Source: Dyadobacter fanqingshengii (GTDB taxonomy: Bacteria > Bacteroidota > Bacteroidia > Cytophagales > Spirosomataceae). From it: a stretch of DNA of 64,000 nucleotides. Below are positions 37,665-47,898 of this stretch, in pieces; the stretch's first letter is position 1, and every line of letters starts with the position of its first letter. The translations under genes and the position numbers were made by a program. The notes under the pieces were generated by a model. It saw only the letters and a list, made by a program, of their open reading frames with translations, was not told the DNA's origin and made no database searches. The DNA lies in NCBI RefSeq assembly GCF_023822005.2, contig NZ_CP098806.1, positions 1,426,001 through 1,490,000 on the forward strand. The letters run 5' to 3'.

Positions 37665-38678
37665 TTACTTGCCGATCAAGCCTGCGAAGTAGTAAACTGT
37701 TCTTACCAATTGAGACACATATGACATTTCATTGTCATACCAAGCCACGGTTCTAACGATCTGTGTATCACCTACTTTCTGCACTCTTGTTTGTGTAGCG
37801 TCAAATAGCGATCCGTAGCTGATGCCGATGATATCGCTGCTTACGATTTCGTCCTCAGTATATCCGTAGCTTTCGTTCGATGCATCTTTCATTGCAGCAT
37901 TGATCTCTTCCACGGAAGTCTCTTTGCCAAGGATAACCGTTAATTCGGTTAATGAACCAGTCAATGTTGGTACACGTTGTGCAGATCCATCCAATTTACC
38001 TTTCAAAGCAGGAAGAACAAGTCCGATTGCTTTTGCAGCACCGGTGCTGTTAGGAACAATGTTCTGTGCAGCTGCACGGGCTCTTCTCAAATCTCCTTTT
38101 GGGTGTGGAGAATCTTGTGTATTCTGATCGTTTGTATATGCGTGGATGGTTGTCATTAAACCATTTACAATGCCGAATTTCTCTTCCAACACCTGTGCCA
38201 TTGGCGCAAGACAATTGGTTGTACAAGAAGCACCGCTGATAATTGTTTCCGAGCCGTCCAGAATGTCATGGTTGACATTGAACACAATTGTTTTAAGATC
38301 GCCGGTTGCAGGAGCGGAGATAACCACTTTTTTCGCACCAGCTTTAATGTGGGCACTTGCAGACTCCTGGCTTGTAAAGAAACCTGTACATTCCAGAACA
38401 ACATCTACATCATGTGATCCCCAGGGAATTTGTGAAGGGTCACGCTGTGCGTAAATGACAATGTTTTCACCATTCACAACGACTGAATTGTCAGTAGACT
38501 TCACATCAGCATCAAAACGGCCTTGTGCAGTGTCATATTTAAGCAGGTGAGCCAATACTTTTGGGCTGGTAAGGTCATTGATAGCAACTATATCGATGCC
38601 TTCCATATTATAAATCTGACGATAAACCAGACGGCCAATGCGGCCAAATCCATTGATAGCAACTTTTACTTTCGACAT
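37665..38678 (-). CDS. gapA: Type I glyceraldehyde-3-phosphate dehydrogenase
   Basis: A 337-residue glycolytic NAD enzyme. The N-terminal Rossmann motif INGFGRIGR (8-16), the catalytic cysteine C152 in SGASCTTNC, the '[45 protein letters not shown]' sulphate-binding stretch and '[15 protein letters not shown]' near the end are all intact. Asp33-type 'INDLTSP' after beta-2 indicates NAD preference. Confidence 0.97.
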   Translation of the reverse strand: MSKVKVAINGFGRIGRLVYRQIYNMEGIDIVAINDLTSPKVLAHLLKYDTAQGRFDADVKSTDNSVVVNGENIVIYAQRDPSQIPWGSHDVDVVLECTGFFTSQESASAHIKAGAKKVVISAPATGDLKTIVFNVNHDILDGSETIISGASCTTNCLAPMAQVLEEKFGIVNGLMTTIHAYTNDQNTQDSPHPKGDLRRARAAAQNIVPNSTGAAKAIGLVLPALKGKLDGSAQRVPTLTGSLTELTVILGKETSVEEINAAMKDASNESYGYTEDEIVSSDIIGISYGSLFDATQTRVQKVGDTQIVRTVAWYDNEMSYVSQLVRTVYYFAGLIGK

Positions 38679-39077
38679 GTCTTTCTAGTGATTGTTTATT
38701 TCGAAGGCGAAATTAATAAAAATGTGCCCTTAATTAAAGGATTTGCGTAAAAAAGTCGGAGTAGTGATTATTTTGAATTACTATTATAATTAGCAAATTT
38801 ACGAAAAAGCCATTTTTGTTAGTATTTTGGATAATTTACTAAATATTGTAGTATATATTTCATGTACTTTATTTATCCTCTTTGATATATGTGTTTATAT
38901 TTGTGTTGGTCAGTAGAAACTTGTGTCTCGGAAATGGGCGGAACCAAATTTGAGCCGAAAATTGACTTTTTTCATGATTTTGTGAAAACTCATATTTTGA
39001 ATGTTTCACATTGAGCAATCTCATAACTATCTATATTACAGTACTTTAAAACAATTTAACTAATCTAATACTTAAAC
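38679..39077. other. Intergenic region between divergent gap and dapD
   Basis: This 399-base AT-rich stretch must contain both promoters. TATATTTG at 38896-38903 matches the -7 consensus but has no TTG at normal spacing. No hairpin or coding frame of note was seen. Confidence 0.5.
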
Positions 39078-39893
39078 ATGTTTATTGCAGAAAAGATTGA
39101 GTCTTATTGGTCAGATCGGGAATTATTAAAGGATCCTGCTTCGGTGAATTACATTAAGGATGTCATTGAAGAGGTTGATAAAGGCCGTCTTCGTGTAGCC
39201 GAACCGCAAGAAGACGGCTCCTGGAAAGTAAATGAGGCGTTGAAAAAGGCTATTATCCTGTACTTTCCTATTCAACAGATGTCTGTTAGTGAAGTTGGCA
39301 TTTTTGAATACCACGATAAAATGAAATTGAAGACCGGCTATGATAAGCTGGGCGTGAGAGTCGTGCCTCCGGCAGTTGCTCGCTATGGCGCCTACATATC
39401 AAAAGGCGTTGTGCTCATGCCATCATACGTTAACATTGGTGCCTATATAGATGAAGGCACAATGGTTGACACCTGGGCAACTGTCGGCAGCTGCGCGCAG
39501 ATCGGCAAGAATGTCCACCTGAGTGGTGGCGTAGGAATCGGCGGTGTATTGGAGCCTGTACAAGCTGCTCCTGTCATCATTGAAGATGGAGCATTCATAG
39601 GATCCCGCTGTATTGTTGTAGAAGGCGCCCACATTGGAAAGAGAGCAGTTTTGGGGGCGGGCGTTACCATTACAGGCAGTTCGAAAATCATTGATGTGAC
39701 AGGCAGCGAGCCAGTTGAGTATAAGGGTTTCGTTCCGGCGGATTCTGTGGTTATCCCTGGCACACTTCCAAAAGAATTTGCGGCTGGAACCTATCACGTT
39801 CCCTGCGCATTGATCATTGGAAAGCGCAAAGCAAGCACAGATTTGAAAACATCCTTAAACGATGCACTGCGTGAAAACAATGTAACAGTTTAA
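39078..39893 (+). CDS. dapD: Tetrahydrodipicolinate N-succinyltransferase DapD
   Basis: A 271-residue lysine/meso-diaminopimelate pathway enzyme. The hexapeptide-repeat left-handed beta-helix spans about 100-220 ('VLMPSYVNIGAYIDEGTMVDTWATVGSCAQIGKNVHLSGGVGIGG'), preceded by an alpha-helical N-terminal domain. The length and the 'GSEPVEYKGFVPADSVVIPG' loop fit DapD and not acetyltransferase relatives. A terminator follows. Confidence 0.95.
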   Translation: MFIAEKIESYWSDRELLKDPASVNYIKDVIEEVDKGRLRVAEPQEDGSWKVNEALKKAIILYFPIQQMSVSEVGIFEYHDKMKLKTGYDKLGVRVVPPAVARYGAYISKGVVLMPSYVNIGAYIDEGTMVDTWATVGSCAQIGKNVHLSGGVGIGGVLEPVQAAPVIIEDGAFIGSRCIVVEGAHIGKRAVLGAGVTITGSSKIIDVTGSEPVEYKGFVPADSVVIPGTLPKEFAAGTYHVPCALIIGKRKASTDLKTSLNDALRENNVTV

Positions 39894-39913
39894 TTTAATA
39901 AATTGTTAGTTGG

Positions 39914-39945
39914 AAAGGGCGTTATCATGGATAACGCCCTTTTTT
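39914..39945 (+). terminator. dapD terminator
   Basis: AAAGGGCGTTATC - ATG - GATAACGCCCTTT with a T-tract: a perfect 13-bp stem and three-base loop, 21 bases after the dapD stop. Confidence 0.9.
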
Positions 39946-40115
39946 GCATTAGCTGCATAAAAAAGCAGTAGTATGATTGATTGATAAATGTAAATTATAA
40001 TTATTAACATTATTAAACTATAATAGATTAAATTGATTTAAAATTAAACTTTACTCTTGTAAACAATGATTGTATTTAGTAACTTGCACATAACATTGTA
40101 AACTGATGTGTGCGC

Positions 40116-40556
40116 ATGGATTTAAATGACAAGATTAAACAGATATTAACCGATAAAAATATATCTCCATCGTTGTTTGCAGATGAGATCGGCATTCAAC
40201 GATCCAGCATGTCCCACATTCTCGCAGGTCGGAATAAGCCAAGCCTGGATATCGTACAGAAGATTGTCAAACGCTTCCCGGAACTCGGGACGAGCTGGAT
40301 ACTGGACGACGAAGACTTGCCACAAATTTCAGCCGACTTCTCTGGTGATAATAGATCGGGGCAATATCCGACTTCAGATGGAGCAGCAAATTCGTTTTCA
40401 GCTAGCTCAAAATCCAACACAAAACGAGATGCAAATCGTTTTAGACCAAGTGCAAATGCACCAATCACAGCAGGGGGACTGATGCAAAGCAGACGAATTG
40501 AAAAGATATTAATTTTTTATTCGGATGGGACGTTTGAAGAGGTCAAACCAGCTTAG
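40116..40556 (+). CDS. XRE-family small HTH transcriptional regulator
   Basis: A 146-residue protein with a Cro/CI helix-turn-helix in the first ~65 residues ('ISPSLFADEIGIQRSSMSHILAGRNKPSLDIVQKIVKRFP') and a disordered Ser/Asn-rich middle ending in a conserved-looking 'RRIEKILIFYSDGTFEEVKPA' tail. The ATG at 40116 is used; a GTG at 40110 is an alternative. Similar short regulators are common in Cytophagales; the target is unknown. It is convergent with the T9SS gene. Confidence 0.85.
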   Translation: MDLNDKIKQILTDKNISPSLFADEIGIQRSSMSHILAGRNKPSLDIVQKIVKRFPELGTSWILDDEDLPQISADFSGDNRSGQYPTSDGAANSFSASSKSNTKRDANRFRPSANAPITAGGLMQSRRIEKILIFYSDGTFEEVKPA

Positions 40557-40595
40557 TTAACAATGTTAGATTATCGACCAATTGTAAAGTTGGGC

Positions 40596-42506
40596 TCATT
40601 TCAAAAGCATAATAGTGCCATTCAGGCTTTGCTCAGCCGTTTTAATAACGTAGGGATAACTTCCGGCAGGAACAGGTGTTTTATTCTTGTATGTTCCGTT
40701 CCATGGTACGGAGTAACCCTTTGAAGCATATATGAGCTCGCCCCAGCGGTTATAAATCCGCATTTCCAAGATCTGATCTTTGGCATTATATATTTCAAAA
40801 CTGTCATTATGCCCATCATTATTGGGCGTAAAGGAGGTTGGTATATGCATTTTGTCTATCACAAATACGTCGGTTGAAGCCTGAGCTTGACAGCCATTCA
40901 CCGACTCGACCGTAATGGTGTAACGTGTATCAGCAAGCGGCCCCACAATTGCATCACGAACATCATTTGCCGAAACCAAGCCATCCGGTGGCGACCAGGA
41001 ATACTTATACGTGGGTTCCAGAGGACTGACCACCGGCGAAAGTGTAACTTTTGACCCCTCAATAACGCCCTTCCTTGCCGGCAGCGATACCGAAATGGTT
41101 TCTTTTGTTACGAGTAACGTATCTGAACCTGAGCATCCGGTTTCTTCATTTGAAATTTTGAGCAAATAGGATCCCTGGTCTTTCACTTCAAGCGTTGCTT
41201 GCTTCTCTTTTAATAGATTATTGTCCCTGTTCCAGGAAATCACGAGGCCATCAGGGACAGTTCCTCCATTAGCTACCAAGTTGGCCACTTCTCCTTCGCA
41301 AATAACACGCTTATCAGCCGTAATAGTGGCTTCAATCGGCGGAGCAAGCGCGACGGTCACCATAAGGGAGGACGTATCCCGCGAACATTTCTTGGTATAG
41401 CTTTTCACGACTGAATAAACGCCTGTGTCGTTCACGGCTATGGTCGCGGCAACTGCGCCGGGGATGTTCAGGCCGTTGCGCTGCCATTGATAAGCCCAGT
41501 CCTGCGAGCTCTCGGTTTCCAGCGTGACCGGCCGTTCCGGACAAAACAAAACTTCTTTGACCGGCGTTGCATTCATCATAATCACAGGCTGCTCCGGCTG
41601 GTCATCATTGCAATCGATCACCAGGAGTTGGAAATCCCTTCTGACCAGACCAATTTTTTTGCCATTTCTAAACTCTTCCACCTGAATTGCAAACACATAT
41701 AAGCCTAATTTGTTGGCCGTAACCGTAAGTTTCCCAGTGTTATCAATAGCCAGCGGATTTGGCCCGGGAATTGAGTTAGCAAGGGAGATGCCATTTTCCC
41801 AGGAAACCAGGGGATAACCAGACTTCGGCGCGCTGTTACCATTGATCAGATTAGGCGAAGTATAACCCCGCAAAGGCGTCGCCAGGGAATAGCGCAGCTG
41901 ATCACCGTCCCGATCCGAAGCAGACATATTCATCGAAAATGACCGATTGCTACATATATACTGCCCATTAGGCGACGAAAAAACCGGAGAGTCATTTTTG
42001 GTCGTGACGGGTGGAAATTCAAGATAAAAGACCATTCCCATATCACCGGGCAGCTTGATATTATTGATGTCCGAGTTACGGCAGCACCTTTCCCAAACAA
42101 TGTAATAGCCATCGGGATCATTATAGTCCTGCTCAGACAGCGTCACATTGCCTTTATAGGTGCCGATTACCGTGTTCAACGATCTCAGGTTTGCACAAGC
42201 CTTATTTTGATATGGGATAATTTCCGTAGAAATATAGCGGACCCGGACCTGCTGTTTGAACTGGTTGTCCCGCTTTCGATAGATAAAAAGCTCCGCAAAT
42301 TCGTCCCTGTTACCGTTGCCATCCGGCGTTGGTTCCTGCAAATTGTTCTTATCCCAGAATTGGATCAGCGTAACCTCAAATATCCCCGGATTTCCTTGCG
42401 GACGCATAAGTAGCTCTCCGCCAACAATATGATCAGCAATGCCAATCAATGGAAGAAATACTACCATCGATAGAAGTATGAGAATGGTATATAAATATCT
42501 CGTCAT
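40596..42506 (-). CDS. Secreted protein with T9SS type B (gliding-motility-associated) C-terminal domain, paralog
   Basis: A 636-residue protein; the ATG at 42506 gives the signal peptide YTILILLSMVVFLPLIGIA and DHIVGGELL. The N-terminal ~290 residues (HIVGGELL, 'YIVWERCCRN', 'FYLEFPPV', 'YVFAIQVEEFRNGKKIGLVRRDFQLLVIDC') align with the 2285-4489 gene; the middle differs, with Ig-like 'CSRDTSS', 'CSGSDTLLV' modules. The C-terminus (TPNNDGHNDSFEIYNA...YNRWGELIYASKGY...GTYKNKTPVPAGSYPYVIK...GTIMLLK) is a type B sorting domain. Its role is probably cell-surface adhesion or gliding-associated. Confidence 0.87.
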   Translation of the reverse strand: MTRYLYTILILLSMVVFLPLIGIADHIVGGELLMRPQGNPGIFEVTLIQFWDKNNLQEPTPDGNGNRDEFAELFIYRKRDNQFKQQVRVRYISTEIIPYQNKACANLRSLNTVIGTYKGNVTLSEQDYNDPDGYYIVWERCCRNSDINNIKLPGDMGMVFYLEFPPVTTKNDSPVFSSPNGQYICSNRSFSMNMSASDRDGDQLRYSLATPLRGYTSPNLINGNSAPKSGYPLVSWENGISLANSIPGPNPLAIDNTGKLTVTANKLGLYVFAIQVEEFRNGKKIGLVRRDFQLLVIDCNDDQPEQPVIMMNATPVKEVLFCPERPVTLETESSQDWAYQWQRNGLNIPGAVAATIAVNDTGVYSVVKSYTKKCSRDTSSLMVTVALAPPIEATITADKRVICEGEVANLVANGGTVPDGLVISWNRDNNLLKEKQATLEVKDQGSYLLKISNEETGCSGSDTLLVTKETISVSLPARKGVIEGSKVTLSPVVSPLEPTYKYSWSPPDGLVSANDVRDAIVGPLADTRYTITVESVNGCQAQASTDVFVIDKMHIPTSFTPNNDGHNDSFEIYNAKDQILEMRIYNRWGELIYASKGYSVPWNGTYKNKTPVPAGSYPYVIKTAEQSLNGTIMLLK

Positions 42507-42874
42507 CAGCAACACGGTATGTGAACGAAGCCCCCCATAAATTTAGCGATAGATTGCTTAAATGGCATCCATGACGTCAAATAAATTGATGAAGGGAATG
42601 TTAAATTAATTATTTCTCTGATCCAATTTCCCCTGCAACCGGACAGAGCAGGATAGTATGAACCACAAATACGCATACTATTGCCACATTAATACAATTC
42701 ATATCATTAATTGGATTTATTAAATATCATAAGCTTCTCTTGCAATAAATAAATGCTTACTTTCCACTTAATTCTCATCTATGGTCAGACGCGCTGAAAA
42801 CCCACTTGAAACTCTCCGAACAAACTTTATCATCAGTCGATTCACTTTTTTTAAACACTCAAACCCCTTAGCGT
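42507..42874. other. Intergenic region holding the susC1 promoter
   Basis: Apart from the regulon element at 42642-42683 nothing else is evident; the 190-base leader between the -7 box and susC1 has no hairpin that I can support. Confidence 0.5.
42642..42683 (+). promoter_or_regulatory. Regulon element copy A, upstream of susC1
   Basis: GACAGAGCAGGATAGT (42642-42657), 21 bases, TATTG (42679-42683; TACTATTG from 42676). The latter resembles the Bacteroidota -7 element TAnnTTTG; the former replaces or overlaps the -33 box. The same arrangement occurs at 47802, 51965 and 57137. It is 191 bases ahead of the start codon. Confidence 0.8.
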
Positions 42875-45800
42875 ATGAATGAAATTCGACAATCAAAACT
42901 GGGCACTTGTTTGCGGCTATTTGGGAAAATAGCATTGAGCCAGATCCTGATTGGTACAGCCCTTACCGACATTTCGGAAGCAGGAAACGTACCAAACCTT
43001 TTCCCCAATCACATTGCGCCGAAAGCAGACCGTTCGGTGAAGGGTAAAGTGGCCGACGACAAAGGAATCGGCCTGCCTGGTGTTAGCGTTATACTGAAAG
43101 GATCCAGCACCGGAACGGTGACGGATTCGGAGGGAAGCTATAACCTGAACATCCCCGAATCCGGAGAAAATGTCTTAGTCTTTTCCTTCGTCGGGTACGT
43201 ACCAAAGGAAATAAATGTGGGAAATCAGTCTTCGGTAAATGTGGAATTGCTGGTGGACACCAGAGCGCTGGAAGAAGTAGTCGTGGTTGGTTACGGAACG
43301 CAGCGCAAGCGCGATATTACATCTGCAGTATCGGTTATCAGCATGGAAGACATTGGCGAAGTGCCCAAGTCCAACGTAACGCGGATGCTGCAGGGACAAG
43401 CACCGGGTGTTATCATCAAACAAAAAAGTGGGACACCGGGACAGCAGTTTGAAGTAAAAGTGCGTGGTATCAGCTCATTAGGGGCGGGAAGTGATCCATT
43501 ATATGTCATTGACGGTTTCCCGGTCGGCACATCGGCAGGGCAGAACCTTAACCCTAACGACATTGAAACCATTTCCATCCTGAAAGATGCTGCCGCAACG
43601 GCCATTTATGGTGCACGTGGTTCTAATGGTGTAGTGCTTATCACGACGAAAGCAGCGAAGGAAGGTAAAACCAGCCTCAACATTTCCGTCGACTACGGTA
43701 TCCAAAATGTGCCGGAAGGCAGGAAAACGAAGGTGCTGAACGGGCAGGATTTTGCCCAGTTCAAGCGGGAAGTTTTTATCGGACGCTATGTTTTGGCAAA
43801 TAAAAAGCAACCCGAAGAAACCGATATCCCCATTGATTTTCGTAATCCGCAGGATACCAAATATTCAACGAACTGGTTTGACCTGATTCTCCATAACAAT
43901 GCACCTTACAAGGACGTTAACCTGACATTATCGTCTGGAAAAGGCCCGATAAAATCCGTGCTCTCCGCGGGTTATTATAAAGAAGACGGCGCATTGCAGT
44001 ACACAGGCTACGACCGTGCCTCTTTGCGGACTAACCTTGCGGGCGAAGTGAACAAGTTCATTACCATTGGAATGAACATTGCGGGAAGTTACTCCCGGTC
44101 CAGTCTGTCCAGCACCGATGGTCGTAATGCGCAAGTAGGGTTAACACTGATCAGCGATCCCCGTTATCCGGCGTATGATGAGCAAGGTGAATTGATCCCT
44201 TATTACAATGGTGTGGGCGACATTTTTGGATTTCCAAATCCGCTTTATATGCTCAAAAACATCAAAAGGAACCGGAACATTGCCGATGTGCTCGCCAGCG
44301 GTTATGTTGAATTGAACATTGCAAAAGGCCTTAGATTCCGGTCTTCTGTAAATGCGAAGATCAATTACAACAGCTACAAGGAATATGTGCCCTCCACGAT
44401 CGGTTTACCTGTGCAAACGGGAACGAACGGCGCGCCTCCGCGTATCGCTACCGAACGGGATGATTCGGAAGAGTTGAAAAACTATGCTGCTGACCAGGTT
44501 CTGACTTACACGCCGACACTCGGAAAAGATCACGCGCTGGAAGCAACAGTCGGCTATTCTGCTCAGCAGGAAGTTGTAAAAGGGTTGTACGGATCCGGTA
44601 ACACATTCCCGGATGACTTAGCGCCATTCCTGGGCAATGCAACCATTCGTTCTTCCAATTCTATGGAAAGAAAATGGACCATGATTGCCTATATCGCCAG
44701 GTTAAACTATTCATTCAGAGACAAGTATCTGTTTTCTGCCACATTCCGGCGGGAAGGCAGTTCCAGGTTCAGTGAAGGGCACAAATTCGGCAATTTCCCT
44801 GCTGTCTCCTTAGGTTGGAGGCTTTCGGAAGAATCATTTATACCAAAAGCTTCCTGGCTCACCGACCTGAAATTGAGAGGAAGCTGGGGTATGACCGGGA
44901 ACAACACCTATCGCGTGAGCGCCAACAACAACTTTGGTGTAGCTCAAAACGCAGGTGACGATGGAAATTACGAGAGTTTGTCATTCCTTGGCGTGAACAA
45001 CTACATTTTCAACAACTCTTTGGCCTCTGGAAAATCGGTGACACGCTTCGCCAACCCCGAGCTGACCTGGGAAACTTCCAATCAGCTGGACATTGGTTTC
45101 GATTTGGCGACTTTTGACAACAGGCTGGTTTTCACGGCAGAGTATTACAAAAAGATCACGGATGACATGTTGCTTGGTTACAGCATTCCAGCAGTATCAG
45201 GATTCACTTCAACCCTGAAAAACCTCGGTAAGGTGCAAAATCAAGGCATTGAACTTGCGGCAACTTACCGTATCAAAGTGGGACAGGTTAACCTGAGAAC
45301 CAACGCCAACATTACATTCAACCGCAATAAAGTGCTGGCGATCAGAGGACAAAACGACTTTATCTTGCAAGGAAGCCAGTATGGCGGCTACAACATTCAG
45401 CAAGTGGGTCGTCCGATCGGGATGATTTTCGGTTACCGTAAGCTGGGCATTTTCAATACGCAGGCTGAAATTGATGCGGCCCCGTTGCAGGAAGGTGCGG
45501 TGCCGGGCGCTATGAAATTCGCGGATCTACACGGTGCAGCGGACGGTGGGCCAGACGGAATTGTTTCTTACGATACAAAAGACATGACCGAAATTGGCAA
45601 CCCAAACCCCAAATTCAACTGGGCATGGACCGTGGGTGCCGATTACAAGCGGTTTGATGTGAGCGTGTTGCTGATGGGTGCTTACAAATATGACATTTAC
45701 CGGAATATCGAAGCATCTACAATGAATATGGACGGCGTTTTCAATGTGTTGGAAAAAGCAAAAGACAGATGGAGATCTCCCGAAAATCCGGGCTCAAACC

Positions 45801-46108
45801 CCAATGCTAAAAATTCGCAGGGTGGAACGGATTATTTCAAATGGTCGCGCGAGAGCAGCGAGCGTTATGTATACGACGGCACGCATATGTGGATCAAAAA
45901 CGTAACGATTGGCTATACGCTTCCTAACGTGAAAGGCATTCTTTCAGATGCACGGATATTCGTGAATGCGGCCAACTTGCTTCTTGTGACCAAATATCCA
46001 GGAAACAACCCGGATGCAGGCGTTAGAGGCGGTACAGAGCTCAATAACGACGATGAGTCATATCCTGTGCCCAGAACATTCTCCGCCGGCCTAAAACTTA
46101 ATTTCTAA
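42875..46108 (+). CDS. SusC/RagA-family TonB-linked outer-membrane transporter 1
   Basis: A 1077-residue protein. A signal-like N-terminus (about 1-38) is followed by a carboxypeptidase-regulatory-like domain ('VKGKVADDKGIGLPGVSVILKGSSTGTVTDSEGSYNLNIP', 55-130), the SusC TonB-box-like EEVVVVGYG (133-141), a plug with 'DPLYVIDGFPVG' and 'IYGARGSNGVVLITTK', and a 22-strand barrel ending AGLKLNF. No STN (FecR-interacting) domain is present, so an anti-sigma signalling loop is unlikely. It would import a ligand handed over by the SusD lipoprotein encoded five bases downstream. Confidence 0.94.
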   Translation: MNEIRQSKLGTCLRLFGKIALSQILIGTALTDISEAGNVPNLFPNHIAPKADRSVKGKVADDKGIGLPGVSVILKGSSTGTVTDSEGSYNLNIPESGENVLVFSFVGYVPKEINVGNQSSVNVELLVDTRALEEVVVVGYGTQRKRDITSAVSVISMEDIGEVPKSNVTRMLQGQAPGVIIKQKSGTPGQQFEVKVRGISSLGAGSDPLYVIDGFPVGTSAGQNLNPNDIETISILKDAAATAIYGARGSNGVVLITTKAAKEGKTSLNISVDYGIQNVPEGRKTKVLNGQDFAQFKREVFIGRYVLANKKQPEETDIPIDFRNPQDTKYSTNWFDLILHNNAPYKDVNLTLSSGKGPIKSVLSAGYYKEDGALQYTGYDRASLRTNLAGEVNKFITIGMNIAGSYSRSSLSSTDGRNAQVGLTLISDPRYPAYDEQGELIPYYNGVGDIFGFPNPLYMLKNIKRNRNIADVLASGYVELNIAKGLRFRSSVNAKINYNSYKEYVPSTIGLPVQTGTNGAPPRIATERDDSEELKNYAADQVLTYTPTLGKDHALEATVGYSAQQEVVKGLYGSGNTFPDDLAPFLGNATIRSSNSMERKWTMIAYIARLNYSFRDKYLFSATFRREGSSRFSEGHKFGNFPAVSLGWRLSEESFIPKASWLTDLKLRGSWGMTGNNTYRVSANNNFGVAQNAGDDGNYESLSFLGVNNYIFNNSLASGKSVTRFANPELTWETSNQLDIGFDLATFDNRLVFTAEYYKKITDDMLLGYSIPAVSGFTSTLKNLGKVQNQGIELAATYRIKVGQVNLRTNANITFNRNKVLAIRGQNDFILQGSQYGGYNIQQVGRPIGMIFGYRKLGIFNTQAEIDAAPLQEGAVPGAMKFADLHGAADGGPDGIVSYDTKDMTEIGNPNPKFNWAWTVGADYKRFDVSVLLMGAYKYDIYRNIEASTMNMDGVFNVLEKAKDRWRSPENPGSNPNAKNSQGGTDYFKWSRESSERYVYDGTHMWIKNVTIGYTLPNVKGILSDARIFVNAANLLLVTKYPGNNPDAGVRGGTELNNDDESYPVPRTFSAGLKLNF

Positions 46109-46113
46109 ATCTG

Positions 46114-47628
46114 ATGAAAATGAAAAAAATTACAGCAATAGGTTTAGTCGTGCTCCCGCTGCTCATGTCCTCCTGTGGCGAAGATTTCCTGAACCAGACC
46201 GACCCGACGAAGGTGAATGTCGATTTGTTTTATAAAAATGAAGCACAAGCCAAACAAGCGCTGAATGGTGTTTACGGACAACTTCAAGGCATTACAAACA
46301 CGGCTTATCTGGCTGGTGAATTCCAAACCGATAATACGACCATTGACCTGAACCCTTCCGATCGGGGTGGCGCGGGCGGCTGGGAAGCATTTGAGTTTTC
46401 AACTGTTAATTCTGGCAATGGCGAAATCGCCGCGATTTGGAATAATTACTATGCAACCTTATACAACGCAAATCTCACGCTCGAAAAACTGGTGGATGCA
46501 GAGATTGCCGATGGCCCTAAAAAGGAGATTGAAGGTCAATTGAAGTTCCTGAGGGCTTATCTGCATTTCAATCTGGTGCAGTATTTTGGTGATGCAGTAA
46601 TCGTAACCAGCACATTCGCAGTTCCAGAACCCACTTTTGATCTCGTAAGATCTCCGCAGACGGAAGTTTGGGCGCAGGTGGAAAAAGACCTGAAAGAGGC
46701 CATCGCATTGCTTCCTGCAAAATATGCAGCAGCGGGCGACAAAGGACGGGCGACAAAAGGTGCAGCATTGTCGTTGCTTGGCAAAACCTATTTGACCACT
46801 AAAAAATATGCGGATGCCGTTACGACACTCAAAGAAGTGACTACGCTCGGTTATGCATTAAACGCGAGTTATGCGGATAACTTCGATCCTGCACCCGCCA
46901 AGAAAAACGGGCCCGAGTCGATATTTGAAATACAATATCAGGGGGACAATGACCTTGGCGAGCAGAGCAGTTTTCAGTATGTTTTTGCGCCAAGGGTTTC
47001 CAAAGGTGCTGTTACCGGCTTCGCTGCGGGAGGAAATGGCGGCAGAAATTCGCCAACGAATGATATGATAGCGGCTTACGAAACGGGCGACTTGCGGAAA
47101 GATCTTTCGCTTAAAACCAGTTTCACGCTCGATGGAAAGGTTTATCCGATCCCATACGTGGCCAAATACAACTATCCGCATACGATTGTTCAGCGAACCA
47201 ACACAAACTGGCCCGTTTTGCGCTATTCGGATGTTTTGTTAATGCTTGCAGAATCCATTAACGAACAAACGGGACCAACCGCAGAAGCCGCTGACTACCT
47301 GAACCAGGTAAGGAAGCGTGCAGGACTGGCAGCGACAAAAGCCACAAGCAAAGCAGACTTCCGGACAGCGGTCCTCAAAGAAAGAAGGGTGGAGCTAGCT
47401 TTTGAAAACCACCGCTGGTTTGATTTGAAAAGAACCAAAACCCCTGCGGAGTGGGCAGCATTCATGAATGCACACGGCGCGGCTGAAAGGGCGAAGCCTA
47501 CCATCGATAGGGGCAATGTTCCTTTTAATTCAACAGATTACGTGTTTACTGAGAACGAATATCTGTTACCAATCCCTGCGCCTCAGATTCTCATTAATGC
47601 TAAACTGACGCAAAATCCGGGATATTAA
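46114..47628 (+). CDS. RagB/SusD-family nutrient-binding lipoprotein 1
   Basis: A 504-residue surface lipoprotein; lipobox LLMSSC with acylated C22. It shows the SusD_RagB fold with 'NQTDPTKVNVDLFYKNEAQAKQALNGVYGQLQGI', the TPR-like helices ('GQLKFLRAYLHFNLVQYFGDAVIVT', 'KGAALSLLGKTYLTTKKYADAVTTLKEV') and the C-terminal 'NQVRKRAGL...FRTAVLKERRVELAFENHRWFDLKR' signature. It forms the lid over the SusC1 channel. A terminator follows. Confidence 0.94.
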   Translation: MKMKKITAIGLVVLPLLMSSCGEDFLNQTDPTKVNVDLFYKNEAQAKQALNGVYGQLQGITNTAYLAGEFQTDNTTIDLNPSDRGGAGGWEAFEFSTVNSGNGEIAAIWNNYYATLYNANLTLEKLVDAEIADGPKKEIEGQLKFLRAYLHFNLVQYFGDAVIVTSTFAVPEPTFDLVRSPQTEVWAQVEKDLKEAIALLPAKYAAAGDKGRATKGAALSLLGKTYLTTKKYADAVTTLKEVTTLGYALNASYADNFDPAPAKKNGPESIFEIQYQGDNDLGEQSSFQYVFAPRVSKGAVTGFAAGGNGGRNSPTNDMIAAYETGDLRKDLSLKTSFTLDGKVYPIPYVAKYNYPHTIVQRTNTNWPVLRYSDVLLMLAESINEQTGPTAEAADYLNQVRKRAGLAATKATSKADFRTAVLKERRVELAFENHRWFDLKRTKTPAEWAAFMNAHGAAERAKPTIDRGNVPFNSTDYVFTENEYLLPIPAPQILINAKLTQNPGY

Positions 47629-47654
47629 GTGTCCGAATGGATTTGAATTAAATC

Positions 47655-47702
47655 ATAATAAGGAGAAGCGCTGGAAGCCGGCTGTTTCTCCTTATTATTT
47701 TT
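47655..47702 (+). terminator. Terminator after susD1
   Basis: ATAATAAGGAGAA (47655-47667) pairs perfectly with TTCTCCTTATTAT (47686-47698), 18-base loop, followed by T-rich sequence. Confidence 0.85.
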
Positions 47703-47801
47703 ACAAGGAAATCAGTAATTATTTCGTTATAAAATAGACCCCTAACCATTCATTTATTGGAAACCTTCTAAAAAGTCACGGTAATTAAATAAATCGAACA
47801 A

Positions 47802-47843
47802 GACAGAACAGGATAGTCGGTACACCGATTCGTTCTAGTATTG
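47802..47843 (+). promoter_or_regulatory. Regulon element copy B, upstream of the DUF1553 gene
   Basis: GACAGAACAGGATAGT (47802-47817), 21 bases, TATTG (47839-47843; TAGTATTG from 47836). It is 55 bases ahead of the GTG start, which places it as a promoter rather than a distant operator. Confidence 0.85.
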
Positions 47844-47898
47844 TACTAAATTACAGGCTGACATTTACCGAATTCCTGAACCACTAATCCGCTACATT

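Noticed and set aside
38896..38903. TATATTTG as a dapD promoter
   Set aside because: There is no TTG at -33 spacing, and it lies about 175 bases from the start codon.
41930..42121. Short open frame antisense region within the second T9SS gene
   Set aside because: It is a shadow of the long coding frame, with no start context or family resemblance.
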